DNA of 64,000 nt from Fistulifera solaris (Eukaryota > Bacillariophyta > Bacillariophyceae > Naviculales > Stauroneidaceae). Shown piece after piece: positions 10,160 to 21,764 of the stretch. Location of the stretch: positions 2,046,001 through 2,110,000 of the forward strand of contig AP026123.1 in the NCBI GenBank assembly GCA_030295235.1, written 5' to 3'. Each line of letters starts with the position of its first letter. Positions within the stretch are counted from its first letter, which is position 1. The notes under the pieces were generated by a model that was not told where the DNA came from, did no database searches, and saw only the letters and a list, made by a program, of their open reading frames with translations. A program made the translations under genes and the position numbers.

Positions 10160-11800
10160 TTAGTCAAACATTGAAAAACCCATTCCAATCTGAAAATTTC
10201 GACGGTGGTCAACAGGTCCATACCGCAAAGGCCAGGCATATGTAACGTCCAAGCGCGGACCTAACATTGTTGTAGACAGGCCAACACCCACAGACGCACG
10301 ACTACTGGCCAAAACGTCACGGGGGGACACCGTTTGCCACCGTTGTTGTGAAAATATTTCAGCGCAGGTACCAACAGTCCCGAAGGCAAACATGCGCGTT
10401 CCGGGTGCGGGAACAGCTGCACTCATCATAGCGGTAATCTTGTAGAAAAAGTCACCGCCAATGGCGTCTCCTGTAGAAGACTTGCTGCTGGATGTTTTGG
10501 CAGCACGCGGACCAATGCCAGCTGGAGAAAATCCTTTGAAGTTCGATGGTCCTCCCATCAAGAAGCGATCGCTAAAGGACGCCGATGTTCGACACAGACC
10601 GTCGAAAGAAATCGTTTTTAAAACCCCAAGAGATCCCATAGCGTGGAACGAGATGGGTAACAAGTCGTTTAGCGACCCTAAAAATGACGGAACGGGGACA
10701 TGTAGGGCCACATCGGCTTGACTCTTTAAAAAACCAGCGTCACCTGGCGGCACAGCCGCTTCTGTCTGTATTCGATACTGATACCCACTCGTGGGAAAGT
10801 AGGGAGACGCTTCTGGATCAGAGAATTGGTTTCCTTCAACTCGCAGCGAGACACTGTGCTTCACGGATGGGCCCGAATGAGCTAAAACCTCTGGAGACGC
10901 ATCAAAATGATATGGCAAAGACGAGTGTCTTCGTGGTATTATATCACGAAACAGCAAACTCCATTCAATGCTAGCTCCGAAGGGTGGAAGCGTCTGACGA
11001 GTTGTACATGCGGTCACTGAAAGAAGCCTTTGACACTCTCGGAAACTGCGGGTGAGTTCCCAATCCACCGTATCCCACACAGCCTTCGAGAGAAGTGAAT
11101 ACTGGCTTCCCGAAGGCAAAAGAAGAATCCAGTCGCGTAGAGCAAATCCCGACGGCAAAGCGCTGTACAAAGGGCGCTGATGTTGCAACGACCACGTCGA
11201 CATTTGGTGCGTATCAAGCGTGTATTGTAAATCGGTCGTGTCTAAATATCCAGCAACGTTTCTCAGTCCGACACTAGCTTCGAGTTCAGCCGTTGGCAAA
11301 AAACTTGTATCATGTGTACTGCTGGCCCCAAACGGCGTTGATGTCTGTTGAAAAGCGTCGCGTTTTAGTCCACCGCCTAGGTAGAGCTTGTACCAGTTCT
11401 TTTCGTCCAAAGTCACGGTTAGCTTACGAGATGGATCGCTTTTCTCGTCCTCGGAGCTTGTCGATCCTCCTAATTTAACCTGTACCGCATTAAAACATCC
11501 TGATGCTTCCAATTGCTGCACAAAGCCAGCAACCGCTTCGACGGTTTCTCCCACCGATGTGGGAACCTCAAACAAAAGACCGGCTTCCAGCAGTCGGTGC
11601 TGAATGAGTTCGGAATCCGTTCGGGGAGCGATACCCGCCTTCGTACTTTCAACAAGTGCGGGGAACGAAAATTGCGTTTGATATTGCGCCGCGAATTGCT
11701 GTACGCGTAGCTGCTGTTCGAGTTGCGCCTGTTCTTGCTGGAGCTGACGCATCCTGGCTTCGGTGGCTTGTTGTTGCGTCACGGAAGGAACTAGATTCAT
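10160..11800 (-). CDS. SAM50: SAM50/TOB55, mitochondrial outer-membrane beta-barrel insertase
   Basis: The protein has 546 residues. A glutamine-rich helical N-terminus (residues 8-40) precedes a single POTRA-like domain (about 60-140), and the rest has the alternating pattern of a 16-strand Omp85 barrel. The diagnostic strand-12 loop is present as FLMGGPSNFKGF (413-424) followed by SPAGIGPRA, and the C-terminal half reads VGVGLSTTMLGPRLDVTYAWPL and ends in GMGFSMFD with the aromatic terminal residue of outer-membrane barrels. SAM50 is the core of the SAM complex, which folds beta-barrel proteins into the mitochondrial outer membrane. A plastid OEP80-type relative is possible, but a single POTRA and the GIGPRA motif favour SAM50. 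There is no intron and no frame break. Confidence 0.88.
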   Translation of the reverse strand: MNLVPSVTQQQATEARMRQLQQEQAQLEQQLRVQQFAAQYQTQFSFPALVESTKAGIAPRTDSELIQHRLLEAGLLFEVPTSVGETVEAVAGFVQQLEASGCFNAVQVKLGGSTSSEDEKSDPSRKLTVTLDEKNWYKLYLGGGLKRDAFQQTSTPFGASSTHDTSFLPTAELEASVGLRNVAGYLDTTDLQYTLDTHQMSTWSLQHQRPLYSALPSGFALRDWILLLPSGSQYSLLSKAVWDTVDWELTRSFRECQRLLSVTACTTRQTLPPFGASIEWSLLFRDIIPRRHSSLPYHFDASPEVLAHSGPSVKHSVSLRVEGNQFSDPEASPYFPTSGYQYRIQTEAAVPPGDAGFLKSQADVALHVPVPSFLGSLNDLLPISFHAMGSLGVLKTISFDGLCRTSASFSDRFLMGGPSNFKGFSPAGIGPRAAKTSSSKSSTGDAIGGDFFYKITAMMSAAVPAPGTRMFAFGTVGTCAEIFSQQRWQTVSPRDVLASSRASVGVGLSTTMLGPRLDVTYAWPLRYGPVDHRRNFQIGMGFSMFD

Positions 11801-12160
11801 GGTGCTGATTCCGGCACGGTACTCAGGCTTCTGATTTATATACAGGGGAATGGATTGATTTCTTCTTAGTGAGCCTCAAAAATTATTGAAGTATTGAAGT
11901 CCTTCATCCGATGTCGAAAGTGGAGTGTTGATGGATGAAATAATGCGCGAAAAAAAGCACGGGTGACAAATCACCGTCTGTTCGTCAACGGTAGTATCCG
12001 TCTATGCAAGCCGAGTCATGAGTCAGTCACGAGTTGTCTAATATTAGCATTGGCTTGATTTTTGTCATAAACCACCACGACGACCGTACGACGTCTAAAA
12101 TACGGCTCAATGTTCATAAGTTATTACTTATATATTTGTTCATTCCAGTACTGGCTCTAT
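11801..12160. other. Intergenic, SAM50 promoter, no gene seen
   Basis: This lies between the SAM50 start and the 3' end of ASF1, both on the minus strand. No coding or structural signal was recognised. Confidence 0.5.
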
Positions 12161-12993
12161 TCATTCATCCATTTCCATGGTAGCCGCCGTCGACGGAGTT
12201 CCCTCTTGCATAGGTAAATCCTTGAGCAGTGACTGAGACTGATCAATCATTGGCTCCGTGTTTTCTACGGTCGCATCACCCCATGGAATTGAAAATTTCG
12301 TTACGCGCGGTTTATCGGCCAAGATTTGCCGTTGCACGCGTCCCAAATGCCGGCTCGGATCAAAGCTCTTCTGCGCCTCGTCCGGATCTTCGGTCGGTTC
12401 TTCAGGAATGTATTCGTTGTTGACGTAGTACCCAATGCGCACAAACTCTCGTTCCCGGTACGAACAAGTCACCAAAACGACCGTGACACCCAGAATCTCT
12501 TCCGCCGGGAGTTTGTCGACACGTGGCGGGTCGGCTTGGAGGACAAACTTGTTCAAACCGACAGGGACGGGGCCGACGAGAATTTCGTCTAGTACTTGAT
12601 CTTGGTGAGAATCGTAGGCGGATCCGACGTACAGGACTTTCCATTCGAGGTCTGCAGGCAATAAGGACGAAAAGATTTGTTAGTCAATGAGTTTTTAGAG
12701 CGAAAAAGCACTGGAATGTCGGACGAGCATTTGCGATTACCGATCTGGTGAATGTTGCATTGCTTCCTTTTTCATCTGAAACAGATCCTCTTACCATCAT
12801 CGAGCTCTTGTAAACATTCGAATGTAATTTCAAATTGGAAAGGGTTCGAGAAGCAGGTTGGATTGTCTAAAACGGACTGTCATTCGTAATCGGAGCAATG
12901 AAGAAGCGTGAGAAAATGGTTCTTTCGCAACAAACAGAACGACACGAAGTAAAACACTTGACCTACCATGTTGGTAACGTTTACCAATGCCAT
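12161..12993 (-). CDS. ASF1: ASF1 histone H3-H4 chaperone
   Basis: There are three exons: 12967-12993 (nine codons, MALVNVTNM), 12795-12876 and 12161-12651. All splice sites are GT-AG and the phases join exactly, giving 199 residues. The spliced N-terminus reads through SVLDNPTCFSNPFQFEITF and ECLQELDDDLEWKVLYVGSA, the highly conserved ASF1 immunoglobulin-like core. Later landmarks are DSHQDQVLDEILVGPVPVG, VTCSYREREFVRIGYYVNNEY and ILADKPRVTKFSIPWG. The acidic tail is short. ASF1 binds H3-H4 dimers and hands them to CAF-1 or HIRA during nucleosome assembly. A gene finder without splicing would see only the third exon and start it wrongly at a TTG near 12661. Confidence 0.95.
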
Positions 12994-13432
12994 GATGACA
13001 AGTTCAATTTTAGTTTGAAAAGAAGGAAGAAAGACGATGATCACTTCGTAAATATAATGAATGAATGCTGCAGGCAAACAATGAAATGTTTTTTCTGTCG
13101 ACCCATCTTTTGCAGAAGCGGCGCACGATTATTTTTCCCGCCAAAGGCGGAAATATTCAAAGCAGTTGAATTGAGTACCGCATCGTACATTTACATACCT
13201 GGAATCGTACTGGCCCGCGTGCGTATCTCACTAAAAAATACTCCGGAGTATAAAAATATGTATCTGACCGGTATCGATTATTCATGCTCAGTAGTCTAGC
13301 CCATAGCTCAGGCCATCAGCTAAGGTTAGCTGTTAGCTAAGGAGTTGTCTTTAGTTAGCTTCTAGAGCTCTACAAAATGTACACGATACTTATTCAAAAC
13401 TGCACTGAATTTACGGACTTAGGCTTTTGTTC
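12994..13432. other. Intergenic, ASF1 promoter, no gene seen
   Basis: An open plus-strand frame crosses 12898-13299 but it is antisense to ASF1 exons and has no domain. Short TTAGCTAAGG-type units occur at 13319-13360. Confidence 0.5.
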
Positions 13433-16272
13433 CTAAAAGATTACATAGCGACTTTTGTCCACCATTTCGAAGAAAGATTTGGTAAAGGCGCAAACTTCGT
13501 CAAGATCGTAGTCGGGTTCCAACTTATCCGTAATACCTTCATCGATGGACAACAGAACATGCCCCCAGACACCCATCCAGATATCCAAATTCATAAGAAG
13601 ATCTAAAGTAGCAACTTTGTTGGCGGGAAAAGCTCCAGCCAAACTTCGAGCACAATCCTTGATGTTACGCGACCAGCCCGTATGTTCGGATAAAGCGTAT
13701 ACAAACTCCAGCAAAAAGGACCCAACCACAGGGACGTTCACAGAGAGAACAAAAGCGTCATCAATCTTCATTGAATCGTGAATTAATCTGATTCTATTCC
13801 AAAAATCGGCCATAAAAGTGTCTTGCTGTTTATGCGCTGCATTTCTCTCGATTGAAGTCGTGTGTATGCTTCCAAAATCCTGTAGGACGAGGCGTCGAAA
13901 AGAGGAACTATAATTTTCGGGGGGAAATAGCAATTTTCTGTTTGCGTAGTGCCATTTAACTGGTGAGTAGGCAATTCTTTCACTATAATAGGTAATAAAG
14001 GTACAGCACCTCCTTACCTCCGCATGTTCGATTGCTTCCAACTCTCGCTACAAATGACAATTGTATTATTCTCATTGGAAGCAGTGAGACGAGCAGCTGC
14101 TTTGGCGTTCAGTCCAAACGACATCCAGAACACCTTGTAACAGGATCCCTTGTCTGGTTTCCCGCCAACCCACACAGCTTTTGTATCTTTGAACACTTCA
14201 TCCAATTTTTCCAAAATGGGAATATGGAAGGACCGGTCGTGAATTTTGAGACCATTGTATAAATGCAGTGCAAATTTCAATTGGCCCACTGAATTAACAG
14301 TCGCTCGCCACAAGTCAATAGAGCAGATATACGTCGCATATAGCATGTACTCTCCTGCAATAAAAGGGTTCCAAAACGCAAGATATACATTTTTTCTTGT
14401 GCTGATCAATTCGATCAATCTCATTGACAGTAAAAGCGGACTGGGCATAATCCGCAATCTCACTGAACTTCAGGATGTTGCGGTAAAACAAAGAACAGTT
14501 TTCATGATCTTTGTTGCTAGTAGCCGCGACCCCCAGTTGTTCGAAAATCGTATCGAATGACTGCTTGGAGTACGCTGCAAGACGAGCCAGATCGCCGTTG
14601 CCTTGAATTACAAAAATGGAAATCAAAACCGCGTGCAAACCGAAGGTCATGGCTGTGGGCCCCGGGCATGTCCGGTCACCATTTAAATGCTGCTGAAATA
14701 GATCGAGCACAGTAATCAAATGCGACCGGTGTGGTAACCAATGATAAGGCTTTTCTTGACAATTGCCGATAAGCTCCAGTAGAATCGATCTCTGAAAGGG
14801 TTCATTGAGATCTCCACAAATGCGACGGGCGGGATGTTTGTCCTCGTCAAAAGGATTCTTTCGAAGGCTTGAGGCCTTACTAAGACTTATTCTTTGTAGA
14901 TTCTCAAGATCATATCCAGCCCAGAACAAAGCTTGATGGACCAACCGTTGTGTATTCACCATGCAGCAATCACCTCCAATGTACTTGAATGAACTCAACC
15001 ATGAGTGTGCTTTCCGTCCAATTGTAGCTTTGATGCCTGTCTCGTGAATAACTGACCGGTATACCAGAGTCATAGTGTCTTCCACATATTGTGGTGTCAG
15101 CCCTGATATTGCGATAAACTCTGGAGGACAGGGGTTAAGCTCACTTTTGAACCCCCATAAAACGCAATTTTTAGAACGTCCGCCACAAACTCAAGGGCCA
15201 TATGAGGATTCGTCCTCAATCTAGTCTTCGCAATCCTTTTGTTCATCTCTGCAACGATGTCCGTCAAAAACACGAGCGCAAGAACATGATAGAACGACGA
15301 TAGATGGGGGTGATCAAGCGTCATTTCGTTCTCTGCGCGATTCACACATTCCGTGGCCTCATTGGCAACGACAGCGCATTCCATCAGTAATTGCATGGTG
15401 CGCGACGAAAGCTGTTCCTCAATGGCCTCCATCCTCATGTGTTCTTTAAGCAAGACGTACTGATCATGCACGGCCTCCATTAGATCATCCATAAGCTGCA
15501 AGAAAGCCATGGCTTGGAATCGATCGTCACCCTTCAAAAGGGCTACTTTGATGTCAATTTCTTCCTCCACCTCAACTCCGACGTATTTGGGAACGTTTCC
15601 ATCCTTGATATCACGGTCGATATCCCCCCAATCGATGTCTTCGATCGAGTCATCATCGTTGAGCGTCAATGCATGAAAACGCCCGCCAATCGAGTCCAAA
15701 GCGCCACCTTGATCCTCTTCGTCACTCGCTTTGCAGACGGCGGCAACTCGATTCCCAAATTGAAGCGCGCTTCGACAATAATGCAACACATCGATGATAT
15801 ATTGATGCCCGAGATCGCCTCCGACTTTCGACCCGAACCGCTTTGCTGCAACTCTTTCTCGCAATCGAATACTCGAGATTAAGGTGCTCATGATTTCTGG
15901 CGGGGCCACAATGAGATTCGCGGACTGCATGTCATTTTTGTTCAAGTAAACATTCATGTTATGCTCCACGATGCGGTCGACACCTCTGCGGTAATCATCA
16001 ACTGCTGTCATTTTGGAGCTAGGACAAGCCTCGTTTGCCATCCAGTTGTGAAAACGCAAGCTCTCTTCCTTGTACCGCTGATAAAAGCCACCGTCGCTGT
16101 TGTTGTTGCCATCATTCGCTCCTACTACATTCTTCTCAGGCGATGTAGGTAGCGTCCCTGTTATTCCCTGCTGTCCGCTTTGTTGAGTTGCGGAGGCTCG
16201 CGGGACTGGTCCCTTGTTGTGTTTGTTGCTTCGGCCCTTCTTTCCCTTGTTGCGTCCTTTGTTGTGCGGCAT
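13433..16272 (-). CDS. DUF6604-like large protein, several frame changes
   Basis: The gene starts at the ATG at 16272 with a Lys/Gly/Asn-rich leader (about 65 residues). A segment starting YQRYKEESLRFHNWM follows and, with the later GHQYIIDVLHYCRSAL, resembles the N-terminal DUF6604 domain known mainly from fungal proteins of unknown role. The coding track then moves between frames: 15097-16272, then to 14315, then 14014-14463, then 13433 onward. The first switch can be explained by one base in the C5 run at 15152-15156 and the second by one base in the T6 run at 14390-14395. The third fits either another break or a very short GT-AG intron at 13983-14017 (35 nt), which joins in phase. The full product would be about 900 residues. 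No catalytic motif was seen. Confidence 0.6.
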
Positions 16273-16848
16273 GTTTCAATGTTCAGAGTGTGTTATTGAA
16301 AATCGACAGAAGAAGATACGAAATGCGACGATAATTGCGAAATTTGGCCTCAGTTTTCTCTCACGCAAGGACAGCGGAGGCAGAATCATCCTTGGATCAA
16401 TCACCACACTTCGGTCATCGAGAAAAAAATCGCCTTTTGACAAGTATGTCGAAATGGTTTCATACCCCGCACCGTCCGCAACGCGGCCCGGAATTGCCGA
16501 AACATCATAGTTGTAGTAATTGTAGAAATACAAGTGTTATTGAAAAGAAATGTTGCAAAGGGATCAAGCGAAGAATAAGAAGTTTCGAACGATTATTCTT
16601 TTTTGAAAACACACTTATAATTCCTCCTCGTCGCGTCTCGCGTCTCGCGTCGTCCAAGGGGAAATCACTTGCGTAACCGTACTACGTAGAGAGTACCGGT
16701 AAGGTACCGTTGGGATTTTATGTTACTATGTCGATCTTTTCATTGGCATGCTGCGCCGAGCCAGCTAAAGCGACCGAACCTTAGCTAAGGGAGAACTCTC
16801 TTTTCAAATAGTTTACTTATTCTATAGAAAAATGAATAAGTTTGAGCG
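16273..16848. other. Intergenic, no gene seen
   Basis: The stretch lies upstream of the DUF6604-like gene and downstream of SERRATE. It contains a short GTCTCGC tandem repeat near 16630-16650. The small frames on both strands show no domain. Confidence 0.5.
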
Positions 16849-18917
16849 TTAATGATCTACAAAAGCTTGCGCTTCTTTTTTCTTCTTTTGTGCCACAGCT
16901 GTTGGCACTTCCACGTTCTCAAACGACATTTCTACTTTTTCAACCTTCATATCATCCACATCCACGAATTGACTTCGGCGAACCGGTTCCGCTTCTCGAG
17001 GGACGTAATTATGCTGATGACGGACTTCGTCCCTCCGTGATCGCATCATCATTTCCCGCTCTTGTTTATCCTTTTCCTGTCGCTCTTCTTCCCGTTTCCA
17101 CAGGCCAGGTTCGGGATCCACACAATCGGGAACTTGGCCGGTCACGGATGCCGCCACGAATCCAAATCGACTCCCGCAGTCGACCAACACATCCGGCACG
17201 GGTCGTTCACTTGCCGCTTCCCATGCTTTCATCATGTACTCGTCGTGCACTTTCGCTTGTTCGGCGGAAAGATACTCAACATGCTTCTTGAGCAGATGCT
17301 TGTGCAAAAGGAAGTGTCCTTGAAAAGCTTATGACAAAAGTGGAAGGAGCAACGGGCTCTTTGATCGTCGTCGAGTACGGAATGATCGTGGAGCCATTTA
17401 TCGCGCACTTGATCTTCGGCGGATACAATCTCGTTGGCCTCCTGGATCACTTCTCGTGCAAGTCCCAGCTCTAGTGCCACTTGTTCGTCACCCGCGACAG
17501 CAGAGACCAATCCATCAACTCGCTCACATTCTTCCAGTGCTCGCTGTATACTGTCGTCTAGTCTCTGTACAAGCAAATCTTTCACGGCTTCTCCATTATT
17601 GTCCAAATTCTTAGCTTCATCGGCGGCCCGTTTCAGCGTGGCATCAGCATCTTGTAATCGCAAGTGTATCGTACTGGAGGGGTGTCGACCGGTCAGAGTA
17701 TCAACGACCGCTTTCGCGGGCTGATCACACCCGTTATAAAAAGAAACCAAATGAACGCGTCTTAAATAGGCAATGCAAACGTCTAGCACGTCTTCCACAC
17801 TGTCGTCATTAAGATTGTCGCCAAATAACTTTCCCAGTACCGCATCAATTCCGCAATCGGTCGGCATATGTCGCTTGCGGTCCAGGGATTGTGCCAGTCG
17901 GAGTGCGGCAGCTTGATCCGTCGCGCAACGCGTCGTGGAACTAAGTGCCGCCGTCAAAACGGACGTGGTGGTAGACCCCGTTCGCAGGCGCTGAACCGCG
18001 ACAATCGACTTTTTGATGGGAACCGTCGATCCGTTGGGCGGTGCACCCCCGCGACCGTCGTCATCATATTCGAGTCTTCCATACGGATCTGAACAATCGA
18101 CTTCTAAATTGATATCGTCCTCATCGTCTTCTTTGCGAGGCACGGAACGATCCTTGCGCAATGACGAAGTTTTACACAAGGTGGTCCATATATCTTGTAT
18201 AACAGAAGCTTGTCCCATCACAATGGCTTGTCTCTGCAAGACAGAAGCCCCCGCGGTGGGGATGAATGATCCAGCATAAACTACCAAATCGGATTGTTTC
18301 AAATCTGGGAGAGTGCAATGATTCAGAATGGCGATCACTAGCTGTTCATCTGTCACGACACTGGGGATCTCCGAGACTAAAAGAGCGGTTTCAGTGCTGC
18401 CGGGTTGTTGCCAAGAAAACAAATGCGAAGCGGGCGGCGCCGAAACGTTACTTGATTTGACTCCACCTCCGAGCCTAGCTCCTGTTAAAAAGGAAGCTTC
18501 GTCCTTGACCATTTGTTGCCACAATGCCCGAGCTTCTTGTACCGATCGATTTCGTTCCAGGACAGCAAAGCGTTGTCGTCCTAATGGAGAATAACGCGAT
18601 CGAAACCACGTATCGTCGAGGTGCTTGTTGAAGAAAGCTCGAACATAGTTCAAGCAATAACTCTGACGATACGCCTCGTATGCCGTCTCGTCTGTCGGAT
18701 TATTCTTTTCTTTCCACAAGAATTCGCAAAGCAAAGGTTCCTTTGCGTATTCAAGTGAAGGGTGAACGTTTGTTTTTCTCCGTTCGGGGGACATGTGACG
18801 CGGTGAAGCCGTTGATGGCCGATGTCGGTGATGATGATGATGCGGTCCTCGACGCTCATAATAATCATCCTCGTGACGGCCTCCAGGAACCTCACGACCA
18901 AACTCGTCGACGACCAT
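16849..18917 (-). CDS. SERRATE/ARS2 RNA-processing factor
   Basis: The start chosen is the ATG at 18917 (MVVDEFGREV). An in-frame ATG at 18956 adds 13 residues. A charged, His/Arg-rich N-terminus is followed by the ARS2 N-terminal domain (EAYRQSYCLNYVRAFFNKH and DDTWFRSRYSPLGR), an RRM-like middle region, a long helical part, and the C2H2 zinc finger RCSFHFCHKLFKD with a second half HKHLLKKHVEYL. The zinc finger is split by a frame break at the A4 run 17306-17309; one more base restores CxxxxC...HxxxxxH spacing. The product would be about 690 residues, ending in a Lys-rich tail. ARS2/SERRATE links the nuclear cap-binding complex to microRNA, snRNA and mRNA 3'-end processing. Confidence 0.82.
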
Positions 18918-19328
18918 GCTCCCTTTCAATTTCCAAGTTCTGCAATCGAAACACACAACGCGGGCCTGTCTGTTTATAATAATTCGATTGATTTTAAAAA
19001 AAAATTAGCAAAGATTGCATGGCGCATCATCGTCGCAATCGCAATGGAGGCAAGCACCAGGTGCGGGTAGCGGACGGACGGACTTACATGAATCATCATC
19101 TAAACGGTACCAGTAGATGATCTTCATGGGACTTACTTCCACGTGGCATTTCCTTTTGCGACGAAACTTTTTGTCGCATAGCGAAGAACATTTTCTAAAC
19201 ACAAAACACAAAACCGATCGAGCGAGAAAAAATAATTGAATACGGCCTCTTGTTTTTCTTTTCGCACACCATGGCAGGACAAAACGACACGCATTCAATC
19301 TTTAAAGGCAATCGCAAACAATATAAAT
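18918..19328. promoter_or_regulatory. Divergent promoter region, SERRATE / SDF2
   Basis: The two genes start 411 bases apart on opposite strands, so this stretch must hold both promoters. No specific site was recognised. Confidence 0.4.
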
Positions 19329-20083
19329 ATGTCTGTCCTTCTAACAATAATCCTAGCAACCTTAGCAGTGTCAAGCGGTACGTGAAAATCGTAACGATCG
19401 TTCTAGTACGGGTTGTTTATCGTCGCAGTTCCTTCTTTTGCGTCTTTCCTACTGTCTTTACTCAGCGTTTTGCGCTTTCTGCAGCGGACGAAAATGCCGT
19501 TACGTGCGGTTCGGTCATTAAAATTCAACAAACGGATACGGGTTATTACCTAAATTCCGAAACGAAGAATTTAAACGCGGGAAGTGGTCAACAAATTGTG
19601 ACGTTTGTGAGTGACACGGCGACGCACAATACGTTGTGGTGGGTCCGGCCCGCCGATCATGCCACACCCAGCAGTGAATATCCCGCAGGAGCCACCTGTC
19701 GGTTGGCGGAACCGATCGAATGTGGATCTCTAATTCGCTTGACGCATCAATCGACGCGACGTAATTTGCATTCACACAAAGTAGAATCAGTGCTCAGCAA
19801 ACAGCAGGAAGTCACAGCATTTGGTCAAGGAGACGGGCTTGGCGACGGAGGCGATGACTGGAGAGTTGTTTGTCGTGAGAAATACTGGATGCGCGGTGCA
19901 CCGGTGCGGTTGCAGCACAAAGATACTGGCTTCTTTTTAGGGACGGCCAAGTCGTTGGAGTTCAACCGGGATACTTGTGGAAGTCATTGCCCAATCATGA
20001 ATCATCTAGAAGGCTTTGCACGAAAAGAAGAAGACAGTCATTCTCTGTTGAAAACAGAGATGGGGATTCATATTTCTAAGTAA
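19329..20083 (+). CDS. SDF2: SDF2-like ER protein with MIR domains
   Basis: Exon 1 (19329-19377) encodes a clean signal peptide, MSVLLTIILATLAVSS. An intron at 19378-19484 (GTACGT...GCAG) joins in phase to exon 2, giving 215 residues, close to the ~211 of SDF2 proteins. The mature part is three MIR repeats: VTCGSVIKIQQTDTGYYLNS, ECGSLIRLTHQSTRRNLHSH and MRGAPVRLQHKDTGFFLGTA, followed by CGSHCPIMNHLEG. SDF2 forms an ER-lumen complex with an ERdj3-type DnaJ protein and helps protein quality control and O-mannosylation-linked folding. The C-terminal KTEMGIHISK is not a KDEL signal. Without splicing, the open frame appears to start at 19250 and would read through the intron. Confidence 0.9.
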
Positions 20084-20198
20084 ATACAACCTCGCTTTAA
20101 GCGAGTCCAAAATTAGAGATCCATTTTGTGCAAGCTATTGTAACAATTACATGCGCATCTATCGCTTGGATGAATGAGCTTCATCACGATGACGCTTC

Positions 20199-21764
20199 CT
20201 ACTCGCAACTGCTGTCATCCTCACCATAGCTGTCTTCATCGTCCCCCAAGCTGCTAATTTCGCTATCGCATCGCTTCAGCGGCTCGACCGGCCAGGGGGT
20301 CGTGGAAAATAAGACTTCCGTTTCCAAAGCCTCCACTTGTTTCTGCAACGCAGTCAACCCTTCGGCGCAATCATTGTTTTCGATAGGAGAGAGCAGCTCT
20401 TGCGCTTTTTCAAACTGCTCGATGGCGCCACCCGGTGTAATCATGCATCCGATATTTCCTGCGTCCTTGCGGAAGCAAATAAAGGAAGGGATGGAGTTTT
20501 TTCCCGGCAACGAATAGAGAGGAGAGGTGTGAAGCACCATTTCACGAAGTGCATCCTGGGACATGTTGTGAAGGTCATCCTTCTTAGAATCGACAACAAC
20601 ATGAGCAGCCGTGGGTATTGTCACGGGGGACGAGGATGCGATCTTCGACCGCATTCGCGACTTCGGAGAGAAACAAGGCGTTGCAGGCACAAAGTCGCTA
20701 TCTAATTTCGAATCATCGAAAACTTGATCCTCTGGGTTTGTTGTTGCTGGGGGTGCTGCTTTCTTTGTTCGCCTGGGTGACTTGAGGGAAAAACAGGGTG
20801 TCGCAGGCTCAAAACCCTTGTGCGGAACCGGAGGAGGCGGTGGTAGTGTGCTGGCGGCACTTGCGTCCAAGAGGCCATTCTGAATTTCCGATTCGACCGA
20901 ACTTTCACTATTAGATGCTGCATCTTGCGAATGGTCGACACGAGAAGAATGACCCACGAAAACGGAGCTTTGCGCGTTTACCGGCGTCAGTTCGAATGCC
21001 AAATCGTGCTGGCTACAACTTGTGGTATTGCAGTCGGTTGCACGATGACCACTGTTGCTAGCACACAAGACAGAGTTGATCTTTGTTGCTAGCGCTTTGT
21101 CGTCCAGAATGCTGTGTCCCGGGGAAAGCCTTGCGGTACTGCCATCCAAAACATAGTTGATGTTGTCGGCCAAAGTTTCGTCGTCACCGATATTGAGATG
21201 TTTGGTGGACGTCCCGCTCAAAAGAAAATCAATACTTTCAGCCAGAGCGCCGTCTTCGTCGTGATCTTTCAACAAACGGCCTCTTTTCATGCCAACAGAC
21301 TTCCGCGATTGAAATGACACTTGCCGTGGACAGAACGACAGCTCACGCACGGGCTTTTCCCGGCCGGAAGTAAACTCTTTCGCAGTGCGCGTAAGATTCT
21401 TCGATAGATAGCCACGACGAGAACTCGAATCGGCTGTCGAAACAGATGCCACCTCGTCCGTCGTGCTGCTGCCTTCATTATTTGGGTAAAAGGTTTGACT
21501 AACAGAGAAATTCTCGATGACGCTCTTCTTGGAGCCCTTTTCAAACACGGCTCGAAAAATCCGGCGTGCGCTTTGGATATCGGATGTTCCACGGAGTGAG
21601 TGCTGTCGTCCTGTGTTATATTTTCTCGACTTGAGCTCGGCATGCGAAACGGGAGCGGAATCATCTGACGAGACGGAAGTATGAGATGCCTGGCGATTTC
21701 CTTTCAGCATAGACCGACGATCGTTGCGCATGATACCGAGAGAGTTCTCTCGTTCTATCTTCAT
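20199..21764 (-). CDS. Lineage-specific protein with LA..I...L.G repeats
   Basis: This 521-residue intact frame is rich in Ser and charged residues and mostly predicted disordered. Three copies of a helical repeat occur in the middle: ALAESIDFLLSG, TLADNINYVLDG and ALATKINSVLCA, each preceded by an acidic DDE/DED turn. There is also a duplicated motif FVPATPCFSPKS / FEPATPCFSLKS, a polyproline stretch (LPPPPPVP), a short C-terminal helix (LTALQKQVEALETEVLF) and an acidic end. The neighbour at 22332-24014 shares the DLADRIDFLLSG repeat, so the two look like diverged tandem paralogues. I do not recognise the family and give no function. Confidence 0.65.
   Translation of the reverse strand: MKIERENSLGIMRNDRRSMLKGNRQASHTSVSSDDSAPVSHAELKSRKYNTGRQHSLRGTSDIQSARRIFRAVFEKGSKKSVIENFSVSQTFYPNNEGSSTTDEVASVSTADSSSRRGYLSKNLTRTAKEFTSGREKPVRELSFCPRQVSFQSRKSVGMKRGRLLKDHDEDGALAESIDFLLSGTSTKHLNIGDDETLADNINYVLDGSTARLSPGHSILDDKALATKINSVLCASNSGHRATDCNTTSCSQHDLAFELTPVNAQSSVFVGHSSRVDHSQDAASNSESSVESEIQNGLLDASAASTLPPPPPVPHKGFEPATPCFSLKSPRRTKKAAPPATTNPEDQVFDDSKLDSDFVPATPCFSPKSRMRSKIASSSPVTIPTAAHVVVDSKKDDLHNMSQDALREMVLHTSPLYSLPGKNSIPSFICFRKDAGNIGCMITPGGAIEQFEKAQELLSPIENNDCAEGLTALQKQVEALETEVLFSTTPWPVEPLKRCDSEISSLGDDEDSYGEDDSSCE

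Noticed and set aside
14352-14396. Very short intron (GTATAT...TTGCAG) in the DUF6604-like gene
   Set aside because: Splicing there would create a stop at the junction. A one-base change in the T6 run explains the frame switch better.
15120-15150. 24-nt intron GTGAGC...CTCCAG in the DUF6604-like gene
   Set aside because: Too short, and it does not change the frame, so it cannot explain the switch.
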